The notes beneath the pieces are model-generated. The model saw nothing but the letters and a program-made list of their open reading frames with translations. It searched no databases and had not been told where the DNA came from. This document shows positions 11,755 to 23,059 of a DNA stretch of 64,000 nucleotides, in pieces. The stretch's first letter is position 1. The number at the start of each line of letters is the position of its first letter. The position numbers and the translations under genes are program-made. Source of the stretch: Antilocapra americana (lineage: Eukaryota > Chordata > Mammalia > Artiodactyla > Antilocapridae); contig ML660211.1 in NCBI GenBank assembly GCA_007570785.1, positions 2,719,947 through 2,783,946 of the forward strand, given 5' to 3'.

Positions 11755-12583
11755 GGAAGTTACAGATCTCAATGTCTTGGAAAGGTTTAAATGAAATAGT
11801 ATGTGCAAAGTAACATGCAAATTGCCTGGAAAACACTGGTTTCCAACTTAGGCTAGTTGTATTTTCCCTGTCCTTTAATACAAACCAACATGAGTAAAGA
11901 GATATTTGCAGAGCATAGCCTTACAGATAATACAGCTTTACATTTCTTCTGGAAATTTACAAAGAAAGCCTGTTTTAGACTTATGACAGAGAGGGGAAGG
12001 GTCCAGCTATCAGCCAGATTAATTGGTTGGTATTTATTTGAATTTAGTGCTGGAGTATATTCTAATTCCTCTGCTCTGGGAAGCGTTCCCCTCTTATGAA
12101 TCTCCCTCTCACTTTTGTGAATCTCTATCATAAAACCTATGGATGTATAGCAGCTGAAATATGATTCATGTAGTGGCTATGTTGCTCAGGCACAAACCAA
12201 AGGATGCAGGAAGTGTGGCAGACATCATAAAGCTGATTTCTTCCCATGAGTTTCCCTGGATCCTTCAGATAAAAATGTGAGGGGATTTCAGCCCCTCTGG
12301 TCATTGGTCATTTGCCCCATAGATTACCTGTCAGATATCTATTGGCAGAAAGCACTTGCCCTTCAAGCCAGGAGGCACTCTGCTTGTTGAGGGCCTACCC
12401 ACAAAGTCATTACCCATGGTGCATCCATTTCATATTGGGCTCTTTCTGCTGCTCTGCCATGTTGCCTGGAGGGCAAGTTTTCTTTCATCTTTCTGTTTTC
12501 AAGACCCCCAAGCCCATCTATCTTTCTCCTTGCAGCCCTATGGGAGTTGTGGTGATGGGATTGGCATAGGGACAAGTGTGTTT
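11755..12583. other. No gene; unassigned
   Basis: About 830 bp of moderate GC content. Overlapping short open frames on both strands near 12300-12770 have no recognisable domain and no consistent start context. I treat them as chance. Confidence 0.35.
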
Positions 12584-12602
12584 GTGCTGTGTGTGTGTGT
12601 GA
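12584..12602. repeat. Short (GT)n tract
   Basis: A short GT-rich run, 'gtgtgtgtgtgtg' preceded by an interrupted copy. It is small and impure. Confidence 0.8.
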
Positions 12603-12791
12603 TTGGAAAGAAAGAAGCACTCTTCTTCCCGCTTCCAGCCGAGATTCTTTTTGTAGCCCTGCCACCTTTCCATTTTATAGCAGTGAGCATTAAGAGAAGG
12701 AAAAAGAAGAGCCATGAACCAAACAGGCTATTATCTTGGAATACCCCAAAGAAATAAGCCTGCTGTGCCTGCAACTATCTTTGAGAGCAGG

Positions 12792-12829
<38 letters not shown>

Positions 12830-12849
12830 GGATATGGATATATACATAT
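12792..12849. repeat. (TG)n(TA)n compound microsatellite
   Basis: TG repeats (12792-12802) pass directly into about 13 TA units (12803-12829), then a degenerate 'gatatggatatatacatata' tail. Likely length-variable. Confidence 0.95.
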
Positions 12850-13065
12850 AAAATGTTTTAATTCCATCTTTAGTGTAATATCTAGAACATAGTGTTGGTG
12901 GATAAATATCCTCTTTGTCAAAAGATAAAGTGAGGGCCAACATTAAAGAAATCTTTTTAAAAGGGTCACTGTTAGTTATTACAAATCTCTTATGCCACAT
13001 TGTTTTTGAAAAAAGACATTCTGCTTATGAAAAATTGTACACTGTTCCAGTCAGTGCCAGCTATG

Positions 13066-13298
13066 GATGCATGAAAGTGAAAACGAAAGTGTTAGTCACT
13101 CAGTCATATCAGACTGTTTGCAATGCCATGGACTGTAGCCCGCCAGGCTCCTCTGTCCATGGGATTCTCCAGGCAGGAATACTGGAGTGGGGTGCCATGC
13201 CCTCCTCCAGGGGATCTTCCCAGTTCAGGGATTGAACCTGCATCTCCTGTCTTCTGCGTTGCAGGCAGATTCTTTACTTCTGAGCCACCAGGGAAGCC
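13066..13298 (-). mobile_element. SINE Bov-tA, antisense
   Basis: Antisense: 3' tail ('gaaagtgaaaacgaaagtg'), BovB-derived body ('ggactgtagcccgccaggct') and tRNA head ending 'gagccaccagggaagcc' at 13298. Nearly full length. No clear flanking duplication. Confidence 0.94.
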
Positions 13299-13422
13299 TT
13301 GTGTATATATAGTATTTGTTAGATAGTGAATAAAATACAGTGATATTAAAGGAAAAAAAACACTATCAATTAAATTCTTGACAACAAACACCTAAATTTT
13401 GAGGGAGGGAAATAGAAAAGTA

Positions 13423-13628
13423 ACTTCCCTGGTGGTTCAGACAGTTCAAAGTCTGCCTGCAATGCAAGAGACTCAGGTTTGATTCCTGGGTTGGGAATAT
13501 CCCTTGGAGGAGGAAATGGCAACCCACTGTAGTATTCTTCCCTGGAGAATTCCATGGACAAAGGAGCATGGTGGGCTACAGTCCATGGGGTCTCAAAGAG
13601 TTGGACACGACTAAATGACTAACATCCA
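13423..13628 (+). mobile_element. SINE Bov-tA
   Basis: Sense: tRNA head ('cttccctggtggttcagaca', 'tctgcctgcaatgcaagaga') and BovB-derived body ending 'ggacacgactaaatgac'. It lies about 125 bp from the antisense SINE at 13066-13298, so the pair is head-to-head with both tRNA heads facing inward. Confidence 0.94.
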
Positions 13629-15289
13629 TACACAGTTTCAGTAAGGAAATCTTTAGTTTCTGCTTTTAAAGCATATTGCCTTGAATATAATACATGATAA
13701 TGAATGTTTGTTGAATGGATTATATTTTAGTAATAAAGACACAGTGAAATACATAATTCAGAATGTATTTTTAAAAGAAAAAAGGAAAAAAAATTGACTT
13801 GATGGAGTTGCAAACTGTAGATTCCTATGAGTCAAAGTATTTAGTATGAAAAGAACCTCAAATCATTAGACAGTTGTTTTATTTTGTTTCTTTTTATTCC
13901 CTTTTCTTTTTCAACTTTTTAAAAAAGTGAATACCAATGACAGTTTATCTTAGGAAATTACAACAATCTTTAATTACTTACTTCTCAGCTATGACTGATT
14001 GATTACATGGCTTTTCTTCTTCACACAATCTGTGAAGTTTAAGTCTGTTTTGTGTAGGTTTGGAATTTTGTGCAATATGATATTTGGTAACGATAAGCTT
14101 TCGAGCACTATTCTAGCTTTAACTAAACTGAAGAAAAGAAAATTTTATTTTTCAAGTACACTTTGAATTTTGTGTCCAGATTTTAGCTGATATAAATAAA
14201 ATAGTATATTTTCTAAACATATGTAACTTACATCAGACTACTGTTTATAGTAAAGAAGTGCTCAGCTTTCCAATATCAAAGGGCAGACACTCTGTTTTCT
14301 GAGTTGCTTTAATTTCATGGGGAATTAACAAGGTTTATAAGTATTTTTCCCAAATGTAGCAATTCTAAAATATTCAGTGTTAACTATGCTTTTACTCCTC
14401 TATCTTAAAATATTGCCTCATGTAAACTGTTTCAGAAATGGAAAAGTCACCCAAAGATGCAAATAAGAGCAAAATGAGTCATGTTTTATTTAGAAAGATT
14501 ACAAATTTTTTCTAAGCTTCAATAAAGATATGAAGTTGATATATAAATTTAATTATATAAGTATTTTTATTCCTATAGCCTCAGTGGAATTCCCTCAGAA
14601 TTAAATTTCAGTGTATTAAGTAGCAACTGAGCAAGAAAAATTTTAAGGCAACATGTATACTAGCTAACAAACGATATTATTTGCCAGATCGTTATTTCCA
14701 GACAGTCTTTGCTTTTTAGGTATTTATTTCATGCATGTTTGACCTAGAAGGATGGGAAGAGGTGCTCTCTAAAAATATGAAGTGATCATCTGTAAGTACA
14801 GCCTACTCCTAGAAAGATGTTGCTCCTCCCCAAGAATTGTGAGGCCACGAGAGAATCAAGACACCAAAATGTCTTGACCACCCCTACCCTTCCCCCTTGC
14901 CTTGAATGAGGCATATGAGTTTCTCTCTCATTGAATTGTGCCTTTTTTCTTCCTTGAACCATCATCAGGCCCCTCTTACTGACTGAGTCATCGGTACATG
15001 TCTTCCTGTATATTTATATCATGGGGACCACTAATGCATTCCAGTACATCAGTGATTTTTAATGCCCTCAGTTGGCCATGCCATTCAGTAACTACATCTA
15101 GCAGCTCCAAAGTTACTCCAAGACTGTACATTGTTTAATTAAGGAATGCCGTTGTTAGTTATTTCCTAGTCCTCTTTATACATACTTAACGCATTCTGTT
15201 ACAAGCATTCATCTTGTTTCTTCAACACAAACACAGACTTGCCTTGGTCATTTTCATATCTCTATTACTATCTAGATCTACTCAAAAAA
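13629..15289. other. No gene; longest repeat-poor stretch of the left half
   Basis: About 1.66 kb with no recognised repeat apart from short A/T runs (near 13785 and 13910). There is no credible coding potential. It is AT-rich and may be single copy. It is a reasonable place to look for conserved non-coding sequence, but I see no specific motif. Confidence 0.45.
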
Positions 15290-15396
15290 TTTTCATTAAG
15301 TATAGTTGATTTACAGCACTGTCTTAGTTTCAGGTGTACAGCAAAGTGATTCAGTATATATGCATGTTCTTTTTCAGATTTTTTTTTTTCCATTAT

Positions 15397-15910
15397 CAGT
15401 TCAGTTCAGTTGCTCAGTCGTGTTCAACTCCTTGCAAAACCCATGGACTGCAACACACCAGGCCTCCCTGTCCATCACCAACTCTTGGAATTTGCTCAAA
15501 CTCATGTCGATTGAGTTGTGATGCCATCCAACCATCTCATCCTCTGTCGTCCTCTTCTCCTCCTGCCTTCAATCTTTGCCAGCATCAGGGTCTTTTCAAA
15601 TGAGTCATTTCTTTGCATCAGGTGGCCAAAGTATTGGAGTTTCAGCTTCATGGTAAGTAGTTGGGGAAACAATGGAAACAGAGACAAACTTAACTTTTTT
15701 AGGCTCTAAAATCACTGCAGCACTGAAATAAAAAGAGGCTTGCTCCTTGGAAGAAAAGCTATGACCAACCCAGATAGCATATTAAAAAACAGAGACATTA
15801 CTTTGCCAACAAAGGTCCATCTAGTGTATCTCTGTTTCCATTGTTTCCCCAACCATTTACCATGAAGTGATAGGACTGGAAGCCATGATCTTCATTTTTT
15901 GAATGTTGAG
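15397..15910 (-). mobile_element. LINE BovB with internal inversion, nested in L1
   Basis: Three blocks. 15397-15655 is the antisense BovB 3' end ('tcagttcagttgctcagtcg' to 'tggagtttcagcttcatgg'). About 15656-15827 is a sense-oriented BovB block ('ctccttggaagaaaagctat', 'gacattactttgccaacaaa'). About 15828-15910 is antisense again. The outer ends of the inverted block carry the same sequence in opposite orientation ('ggggaaacaatggaaacaga' at about 15663-15682 and its complement at 15831-15850). A perfect duplication TTTTTCCATTAT (15385-15396 and 15911-15922) shows the insert boundaries. The stretch between the inverted block and the 3' end is missing. Confidence 0.88.
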
Positions 15911-16293
15911 TTTTTCCATTATAAGTTACTATAAAATACTGAATATAGTTCCCTATGCTATATAGAAGGTCCTTGCTGTTTATGTTTTATATATTTTACT
16001 GTTTATATTTTAACCCCAAATCCCTAATTTATTTCTCCCCTAACTTTCCCTTTAGGTAATTATGTTTGATTTTTATGTCTGTGAGTCTATTTCTGTTTTG
16101 TAAATAAGTCTTTTGTATATTTTTTTTAGATTATACATATAATATTTGTCATATGATATATGACATTTGTCATAATATCATATATTTGTCTTTGTCTGAC
16201 TTACTTCACTTATGATAATCTCTGCATCTATACATGTTGCTGCCAAAGGCATTATTTCATTCTTTTGTATGGCTATGTAACATTGCATTATAA

Positions 16294-16299
16294 AATATA

Positions 16300-16334
<35 letters not shown>
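16294..16334. repeat. (TA)n microsatellite inside L1
   Basis: Nearly pure TA repeat with one slip ('atatattatat'), followed by a short CA run near 16338-16347. It arose within the antisense L1 copy. Confidence 0.95.
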
Positions 16335-16338
<4 letters not shown>

Positions 16339-16514
16339 CACACACATACCCCACACCTTCTTTATCTATTCATCTATCAACAGGCAATTTAGTTTGCTTC
16401 CATGTCTTGGCTATTGTAAACAGTGGTGCTGTGAACATTGGGGTGCTATATCTTTTTGCATTATAGTTTTCATCTTTTCCAGGTAGATGCTCAGAACTAA
16501 TACTCTTGCTAAGC

Positions 16515-16605
16515 ATCATTTTGCTCATCCATAAGAATCAGTTAATACTATATACATCTCAAGATCGTTGTGGGGATTAAATAATTCATGTGTAAAATGA
16601 TCTTT
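16515..16605 (+). mobile_element. SINE MIR fragment
   Basis: Resembles the 3' half of MIR: 'tgctcatccataagaatcag' and 'cgttgtggggattaaataat' blocks. Short and diverged. Confidence 0.5.
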
Positions 16606-16954
16606 TTCACACACATTTCCAGAGAATCTTACTGATAGTACAAAGATTTTTTGTTGTTTATTCCAAAGAAGTCATTGAGAAACTCTTACATAAAAGGCAG
16701 CGAATAAAGAATTGTCAGATAAACAAAGCTATGTGAGACATGGTTCCCACCCTTGAAGAAATTTCAGTTGACTAAGGAAGGTAGCAATTGTTTATTGTTG
16801 CAAAATAGCCCCCCCCACCCCAGGGTGACCAGCATTCAGACTGCATGGGTCTGAGGGGATCCCTGGGATGGGATATGTTTCAAAATGCACATTCCTTTTA
16901 ATGCTCAGTTTTAAAATAAAGACAGTCTGGAAAAACTGGGTCAAATAGGTTGCC

Positions 16955-17400
16955 ATAAACCCATCCCAAATCTTAGTAACCTAAAGCAAAAAAGGGTTAA
17001 TAGTTTCTGAAGAATCCAACTAACTCTTCTGTTGGTTCTCTCTGCTCTTATTTGCACAGCTTACTTCAACTTGAGGGGCCTCTGAACCGCTCCAGCTGTA
17101 TCGTCTCTGATCCAGTCTTTTCACAGCATGGTCAGTGGTCTTGGTTATAGGTTCCTACACCTCCAGTGATTAAGCAGTGGATCAAGCTTTTGCTTCCGTT
17201 GCATTTGCTATTGCTGTCCCATTGGCCAAAGCAAGTTTCAAGTCACCGCCCTACATTAGTGTGGGAGGAGTATATGTAAGGACGGGGGAACAAGAGGCAA
17301 GGCTGTTTTGGAGTCAAAACATTATTATATATGAAGATCTGCACTTAGCCAGCAAGTTACTGTATCATGTCTTCCTGTCAGGGGTGCACATGGTACAGTA
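16955..17400 (+). mobile_element. Ancient interspersed repeat, family not named (member 1 of 3)
   Basis: Contains 'cattggccaaagcaagtttc' (17220-17239) preceded by a cttccgttgca-type motif and an upstream part of 'cataaacccatcccaaat...aacctaaagcaaaaaagg'. The 33180-33535 and 59330-59520 stretches have the same kind of layout. I recognise it as an old mammalian repeat from this layout but cannot name the family safely. Confidence 0.45.
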
Positions 17401-17464
17401 GAGATGGTTGAGAAAAACCAGAGTGGGAGGAAGAGCAGAGCCTGGACTCTCAATAATTGCTTTT

Positions 17465-17580
17465 TATACTTGAGTTACCTAAGTTCTATGAGCTTCATTT
17501 TGTCATCAGTAGAAGTACCTATGCCAATTTTGCAAGGTCCCCATGTTATAAAAATGTAAGTTTAATGTATAAAAATGCAA
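17465..17580 (+). mobile_element. SINE MIR fragment
   Basis: The order 'gagttacctaagttctatga', 'gcttcattttgtcatcagta', 'gaagtacctatgcc' fits the MIR core in sense. Ancient and truncated on both sides. Confidence 0.6.
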
Positions 17581-17782
17581 AATATTTTTTATTCTGTAAT
17601 TTCTTTAAATGTATTGAAGTATAGAAAAGGATAATTTCCAGTTTTTAGCACATAAGTTAAAATGGAAACAACTATTTATCTAAACTTGAAATAAAAACCA
17701 TAATCAGTACCCATAAATAGTTACATCCTAGTGTTTGAATATTATATTTTAGTGCATTCTAGCATTATGTTGAGCTTTAAAT

Positions 17783-18287
17783 ACAGACAGTTCCTGCTGT
17801 ATGATTTTTGTCATCATGCTTTCATGATGCTTTGACCTAGGGTGTTTTGACTTCATGATGGTGAAAGTGATGGACATTCAGTAGAAACCATACTTCTGAT
17901 TTTGAACTTCCATCTTTTCCTGGACTAGTGCTCTGTTGTGTGATACTGTCTCATGGTGCCATGGCACCTGGTCTGCCCAGTGATCACAATTGCTGGAAGG
18001 TAAACAAGCCATATACTTACAACCATTCTGCACCCAGATACCATTCTGTTTTTTGCTTTCACTATAGTATTCAGTAAATAGCATGAGATAGTCAGTGCTT
18101 TATTGTAAAATGGGCTTTGTGTTAGATGATTTTACCCAAGTATAGGTTAACAGAAGTGTTCTGAGCATATTTAAGGTCAGTGAGCCTAAGTGTGATGTTT
18201 GGTAGCTTAGGTGTGTTAAATACATTTTCGATTTGTGAGGGCTTTATTGAGTTGTAACCCTCTGTATATCGAGGAAAATCTGTCATG
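17783..18287 (-). mobile_element. Tigger-type DNA transposon, non-autonomous (MER44-like)
   Basis: About 500 bp with degraded terminal inverted repeats. The left end is 'cagacagttcctgctgtatg'. The right end is 'tatatcgaggaaaatctgt', whose complement starts ACAGATTTTCCTCGATATA. Internal blocks 'agatgattttacccaag' and 'gttctgagcatatttaaggt' fit the non-autonomous pogo/Tigger elements of mammals. It has no transposase frame. It is ancient and immobile. Confidence 0.65.
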
Positions 18288-18593
18288 TGATTTCCACGCC
18301 CTTCACTTATGCTAAGCTCCTCACATTTGGATTGATCTTAAAAAAGTAAAAAGAAAAGAAAATGATTTACTTTGATCTTAGGAGGCTGTATTTATTTAGT
18401 CATTTTCAACCTGTATACAAGCCTTTTCCATATGCTTAGGACAAAGCTTATCTGTAAGAAATGCATTTTATAATGTTTAACTCTTTGTGTTGTGACTTTG
18501 GGAGTATTTTTTTCTTTTTTGTTTGAAGAGACCCATTACACGAAAACTTTCATTAGGTAAAAATAGTGAGCAAGAATCTGATTTCTAAAGTTC

Positions 18594-19288
18594 TGTTGTT
18601 GTTCAGTCACTCAGTAGTTCCTGACACTTGGAAACCCCATGGACTGCAACATGCTGGACTTCCCGGTCCTTCCTCATCTCCCAGAGCTTGCTCAAACTCA
18701 TGTCCATTGAGTCGGTGATGCCATCCAACCACCTTATCCTCTGTCGTCCCCTTCTCCTCCTGCCTTCAATCTTTCCCAGCATCAGAGTCTTATCTAATGA
18801 GTCAGCACTTTGCATCAGGTGGCCAAAGTACTGTAGCTTCAGTTTCAGCATCAGTCCTTCCAGTGAATATTCAGGACTGTTTTCCTTTAGGATTGACCAG
18901 TTTGATCTCCTTGCAGTACGAGGCACTCTCAAGAGTCTTCTCTAACATTACAGTTCAAAAGCATCATTTCTTCAGCACTCAGCCTTCTTTATGGTCCAAC
19001 TCTCACATCCATACATGACTGCTGGAAAAACCATAGCTTTGATTATATGGACCTTTGTCAGCAGAGTAATGTCTCTGCTTTTTAATACTCTGTCTAGGTT
19101 TGTCATAGTTTTTCTTCCAAGGAGCAACTGTCTTTTAATTTCATGGCTGAAGTCACCATCTGCAGTGATTTTGGAGCTCAATATAAAGTCTGTCACTGTT
19201 TCCATTGTTTCCACATCTATTTGCCATGAAGTGATGGGACCAGATGCCATGATCTTAGTTTCTTGAACGCTGAGTTTTAAGCCAGCTT
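18594..19288 (-). mobile_element. LINE BovB 3' end, antisense (about 695 bp)
   Basis: Antisense BovB from the 3' tail ('ttgttgttcagtcactcagt') through 'gtgatgccatccaaccacct', 'gatctccttgcagtacgagg' and 'ctcacatccatacatgactg' to 'cttgaacgctgagttttaag'. It holds the end of the pol reading frame with stops and indels. 5' truncated. A MIR follows immediately. Confidence 0.94.
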
Positions 19289-19289
19289 A

Positions 19290-19475
19290 AATGTCAACTC
19301 CACTACTTAATAACTGTGTGTCCTTAAAAAATTACATAAACATTTTGTACCTTATCTATTAAATGGTGATGATTGCAGTATATATCTGATATTGCTATGA
19401 ATATTTAATGATTTAACAAATGCTTTTAATAACGTCTGGCACAAAGAAGTGTCTGAGTGAATGTTTCCTTTAAAA
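19290..19475 (+). mobile_element. SINE MIR
   Basis: Good MIR pattern in sense: 'ccactacttaataactgtgt', 'ccttatctattaaatggtga', 'gctatgaatatttaatgatt', 'acgtctggcacaaagaagt'. Almost the whole core and 3' part are present. Confidence 0.78.
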
Positions 19476-19514
19476 CTACTACCATTATTTATTTTTCATC
19501 ATAAAACAAACTAG

Positions 19515-20010
19515 AATTTTCCTTCAGCCTTTATTTAATTATGTATCCACTCAACAAATAATTATTAGCTGCCTGCTCTGTGTCAAACATTATTCTAGTA
19601 AAGGGAGTCAGGAGTGTCTTAGTGGAGTGACAGGAGTAGGTTGTATCATTCAAACTGGTACTCATTGAGGGGATGATATTTAATCAGGGATTTGAGGAGA
19701 TGCTGAAATAAGCAGTGGTGGAATGTTATTCTGTATTATTCCTATAGGAATGTTATCCCATTCCTATAATGGAAGAATATTATTCCAGGTATAGGAACAG
19801 CTGGGGATCACTCCTAACATGGAAGCAGATGAGGAGACCAGTGGGACTGGAATTGAATAAAGGAGGGGCGAGTCACAGGAGTAATAAACAGATGTTACAG
19901 AGGCTGGAGATATATAGAGGCTGGATCCCACAGAGACTTGGAGACCATTATAAGGACCTAGCTTCTCTGCTGAGGAAAATGAGGAGCCATTCTAAGATTT
20001 AAAATATTTT
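19515..20010 (-). mobile_element. LINE L2, antisense
   Basis: Begins with the reversed L2 3' end ('tatccactcaacaaataatt', 'gcctgctctgtgtcaaacat') and continues through the purine-rich body ('ggatttgaggagatgctgaa', 'gaccagtgggactggaattg'). A 77-codon open frame at 19769-20002 on the plus strand is only a by-product of this repeat. Confidence 0.75.
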
Positions 20011-20364
20011 TCTGTTTTAAAAGGCTGCTCTCTTGAGTAAAGAGGTAAAGAAAGAAATACAGAGACCAGATTCCACTGATTCTAATCTTGTCAAATGTGT
20101 CCTTGCCCCTTTACCCTTAGGGCATGTTTCAGTCCTTACATCCCTGAATTTCCAGCAGTTGGAGTTACTGTGGATCACTTGTTCCTTTTCATAAAGCTCT
20201 CAATTCCTGCCCGTTCTGATGGCACATCTCTTAGTGTCCTTCATACCCCTCCCCCTGCCTTTTTCTTGATCTCATTTATTAGCTGCACTTTTTGTTCCTA
20301 TTACACACTGGGGTTACCTGGATCTCTCATTCTATCTGCTGTGTGAAGTGGCATGAAAAGTAGT

Positions 20365-20590
20365 TAAGTGGTCAAGAGCTGAGACACTGGAATTCAGCTG
20401 ACCTGCTTCGCCAGCCCATGTCTGTGTATTGATGGGTAGTGAGCCTCTAAGTTTCTACAGAATGAGAAAGCTACATGTTTTACATCATCTCTATGCAGGC
20501 CAAATCATATATTGTTTGGGGACTGAACTAAATGTACTTAACCGAGTGCATGGAACATAGTGAATGCGTATAAGTGATATTATTTTACCA
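20365..20590 (+). mobile_element. SINE MIR
   Basis: Sense MIR: 'ggtcaagagctgagacactg', 'gagcctctaagtttctacag', 'cgagtgcatggaacatagtg'. Diverged, with an insertion in the middle. Confidence 0.65.
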
Positions 20591-20829
20591 CCTGACATTG
20601 TAAGGCATTTCCAAGGCTTCATTTTCTATTAAGAGGCCAAAGCCTCCCAAGTGTATACCTTAAAGCTACATATGTCATGTATATTTCTGCAACATCAGAC
20701 AGCTGTATGTAGTTTCCTCCTAGATATTTCCAATTTAATTATTCATAACATCTTACACTTGGTACATGGAAGGTAGAGCCCATCTTTTTGCCTCCCTCCT
20801 CCAGTCTGCTCTCCCTTTTGTTTACACAC

Positions 20830-21000
20830 ATGGTACAATGATGCTAACACCCACTCAGGTGAAGGCAGAATCTTGGATCCCATCTTTGGTTTCTCTTCCT
20901 ATCATCAGAGAATCATTTTCAATGACCAATTCTTATCAATTCTAGTCCATAAATACCTTTGAAATTTGTCTACATTTTTTGTCAGCTGTTGATCAGTTGC
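20830..21000 (+). mobile_element. LINE L2 fragment
   Basis: Weak sense match to the upstream part of L2 ('gcagaatcttggatcccatc', 'tttggtttctcttcctatca'). Recognition is by pattern only. Confidence 0.4.
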
Positions 21001-21449
21001 CCAAGTTCAGGACACATAACCCTCTTTCAGTTGAGTTATTGAACACATTCTGTATCCAGAATGCCCTTTCCAATTTATTCTTCACCCAGAAGCCATTTCT
21101 CAAGTATAAATATCATCACATTTTTAGTGTCTATGGATCATGCCATATGGAAATATGGATTTGACCATTGACATTTATCAAAATGTTTCAGGTTGTTTCT
21201 TAATGGTAAGGGCTAAAAGATCACTTTCAAAACTAAACCTTAAAATGAGATTTTTTTTTTTTAAGTTTTACAACTGTAACTCTCAGTCTTGTCTTTCTCA
21301 CATACGCCATACATTCATTTGTAATGTGTTGATAGAATATCCATTTAGTTAGGCTGAACATATGGCAGGGAAAGGAGACAAATACATAATACTGCAGAAG
21401 ACTCAGAAAGAGAGAAAACTGATCTTAGTTTCAGAATTAGTATCCCTAA
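21001..21449. other. No gene; unassigned
   Basis: About 450 bp without a recognised repeat. A T-run lies near 21250-21262. Confidence 0.35.
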
Positions 21450-21723
21450 ATGTTCATTGAAAGGACTGATGCTGAAGCTGAAGCTTCAATACTTTGGCCA
21501 TCTGATGCGATAAGCTAACTCATTGGAAAAGACCCTGATGCTAGTAAAGATTGAAGGCAAGAGGAGAAGGGAACAACAGGATGAGTTGGTTGGATGACAT
21601 CACAGACTCAATGGACATGAGTTTGAGCAAACTCTGGGAGATCGTGAAGGACAGAGAAACCTGACATGCTGCAGTCCATGGGGTCACAAAGAGTCAGACA
21701 CTGTGGAGTGACTGGACAGCAAA
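21450..21723 (+). mobile_element. LINE BovB 3' end (about 275 bp)
   Basis: Sense BovB tail from 'gactgatgctgaagctgaag' to 'gtggagtgactggacagcaa'. Non-coding and 5' truncated. The polymorphic-looking ACA tail is lost. Confidence 0.92.
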
Positions 21724-21830
21724 AATCTTTTCCTCATTTAGTTCTTCAAATATTTTAGTGCCTGTTGTATGAAAAGCCTTATGTTTCCTTCTTCTTTTGT
21801 TCCTGGTTAATTACATCACAGTATATTTAG

Positions 21831-22053
21831 TTATATGCTTCCCAGGTGGCACAGTGGTACAAATCTACCTGCCAATGCAGGAGACGCAAGAGACACAGGT
21901 TCGATCCCTAGGTTGGGAAGATCCCCTTGAGTAGAAAATGGCAGCTCACTCCAATACTCTTGCCTGAAAAATTCCATGACAGAGGAGCCAGGTAGGCTAC
22001 AGTCCATGGAGTTGCAAAGAATTGGACACAAGTGAGTGACTAAGCATGCATGC
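21831..22053 (+). mobile_element. SINE Bov-tA
   Basis: Sense, with a longer tRNA part ('cctgccaatgcaggagacgc', 'aagagacacaggttcgatcc') and BovB-derived body ending 'gtgagtgactaagcatgc'. The duplication ATATTTAG flanks it at 21823-21830 and 22054-22061. The body is more diverged than in most copies here. Confidence 0.93.
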
Positions 22054-22179
22054 ATATTTAGCTGTAGCCAGAAAACCTAGAATATCCTAGGCTCTTCTTT
22101 CTCTCTCACCTCAATCAGAGTCTTAGTAAAACATGCTTACTCCTTTTTTTTGGTGTCTGTGCTCCATTTCCATTTATCC

Positions 22180-22560
22180 TCATTATTCATCGTGTCTCCT
22201 TTGGACTACCAATCAGTGTCCTAACTGGTTTCCTCATCACCAGACTGTTTCAAGATTTAGGAATACCCATTCTTTCCCTTTAAAAATCCCTGTTGGTATC
22301 TCACTGACTTCATGAGAAAATGTATCCTCTTTAACATGGCATTTAGACCTTAAAATATGGTCCTGATCTGATTCTAGTCTAATGTTTTGATAGAGTGTAA
22401 TTGTACTGACTTTATTGTCATTTGTGTATTTTGTTTTACTTTTGTCCACTAAATTTGGAATATCTTGATATCTGAAAGTATGTTCCTCTTCTTTCAATCT
22501 CCCTTGTTGTACAAAGGCTCTATAATATAGTAGGTATTCAAATATTTATTGAAAGTATAA
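22180..22560 (+). mobile_element. LINE L2
   Basis: Sense L2: 'cagtgtcctaactggtttcc', 'tttaacatggcatttagacc', 'atggtcctgatctgattcta', then a tail 'gtaggtattcaaatatttat' near 22530. The middle part is shortened compared with the family. Confidence 0.7.
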
Positions 22561-23059
22561 TAGCATAAGAAATACAAGCACCATAATTGAGATATTAAAA
22601 GTCCTGTTGAGTGTCAAATGAAGGCTAGTGGATTGTAGAAATATTCACAAGGAGGTAACATTTATGTAGGACTTAATGCAGCCAATGCAGGAAAATCCAA
22701 TCAAACAGATGACAATTAATGACAAAACTGGGAAAGAAGTAGTCCAATCATGATGGCACATGAAGTGTAATTACAAAATAAAGGGATGTTGAGTAGTAGA
22801 TGGAAGTTTATTTTTAATACATCTGCCAGATTTTGAGCAGGAAGTAGGCATGACTCTAAAGGTGTTCGTGAATTAAAATTAACTTGATAATTGACTTAAA
22901 TTGGAAGCAGTGACTCCGGGATGACTTAAAGTGTTAAACTTGGAGGATTTGAAAAGTTATTATAGTTAATATTATATTCAGGAAGGCAAGGACAGATGCT
23001 GGTTTGGGGTGAGATAAGTAGCTTTCATAATTGACTGAAAAGTTACATTAGCCATTGGT
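22561..23059. other. No gene; unassigned
   Basis: About 500 bp of AT-rich sequence. No repeat I can name and no credible reading frame. Confidence 0.35.

Larger units (their letters stand above)
15290..16497 (-). mobile_element. LINE L1 (artiodactyl type), antisense, split by BovB
   Basis: L1 3' UTR antisense at 15290-15396 ('agtatagttgatttacagca', 'caggtgtacagcaaagtgat') resumes at 15923 after the BovB insert ('aatactgaatatagttccct') and runs to about 16497 in the end of ORF2 ('catgtcttggctattgtaaa'). A TA-rich microsatellite lies inside. The two halves are contiguous in the L1, which dates the BovB as the later insertion. Confidence 0.88.
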
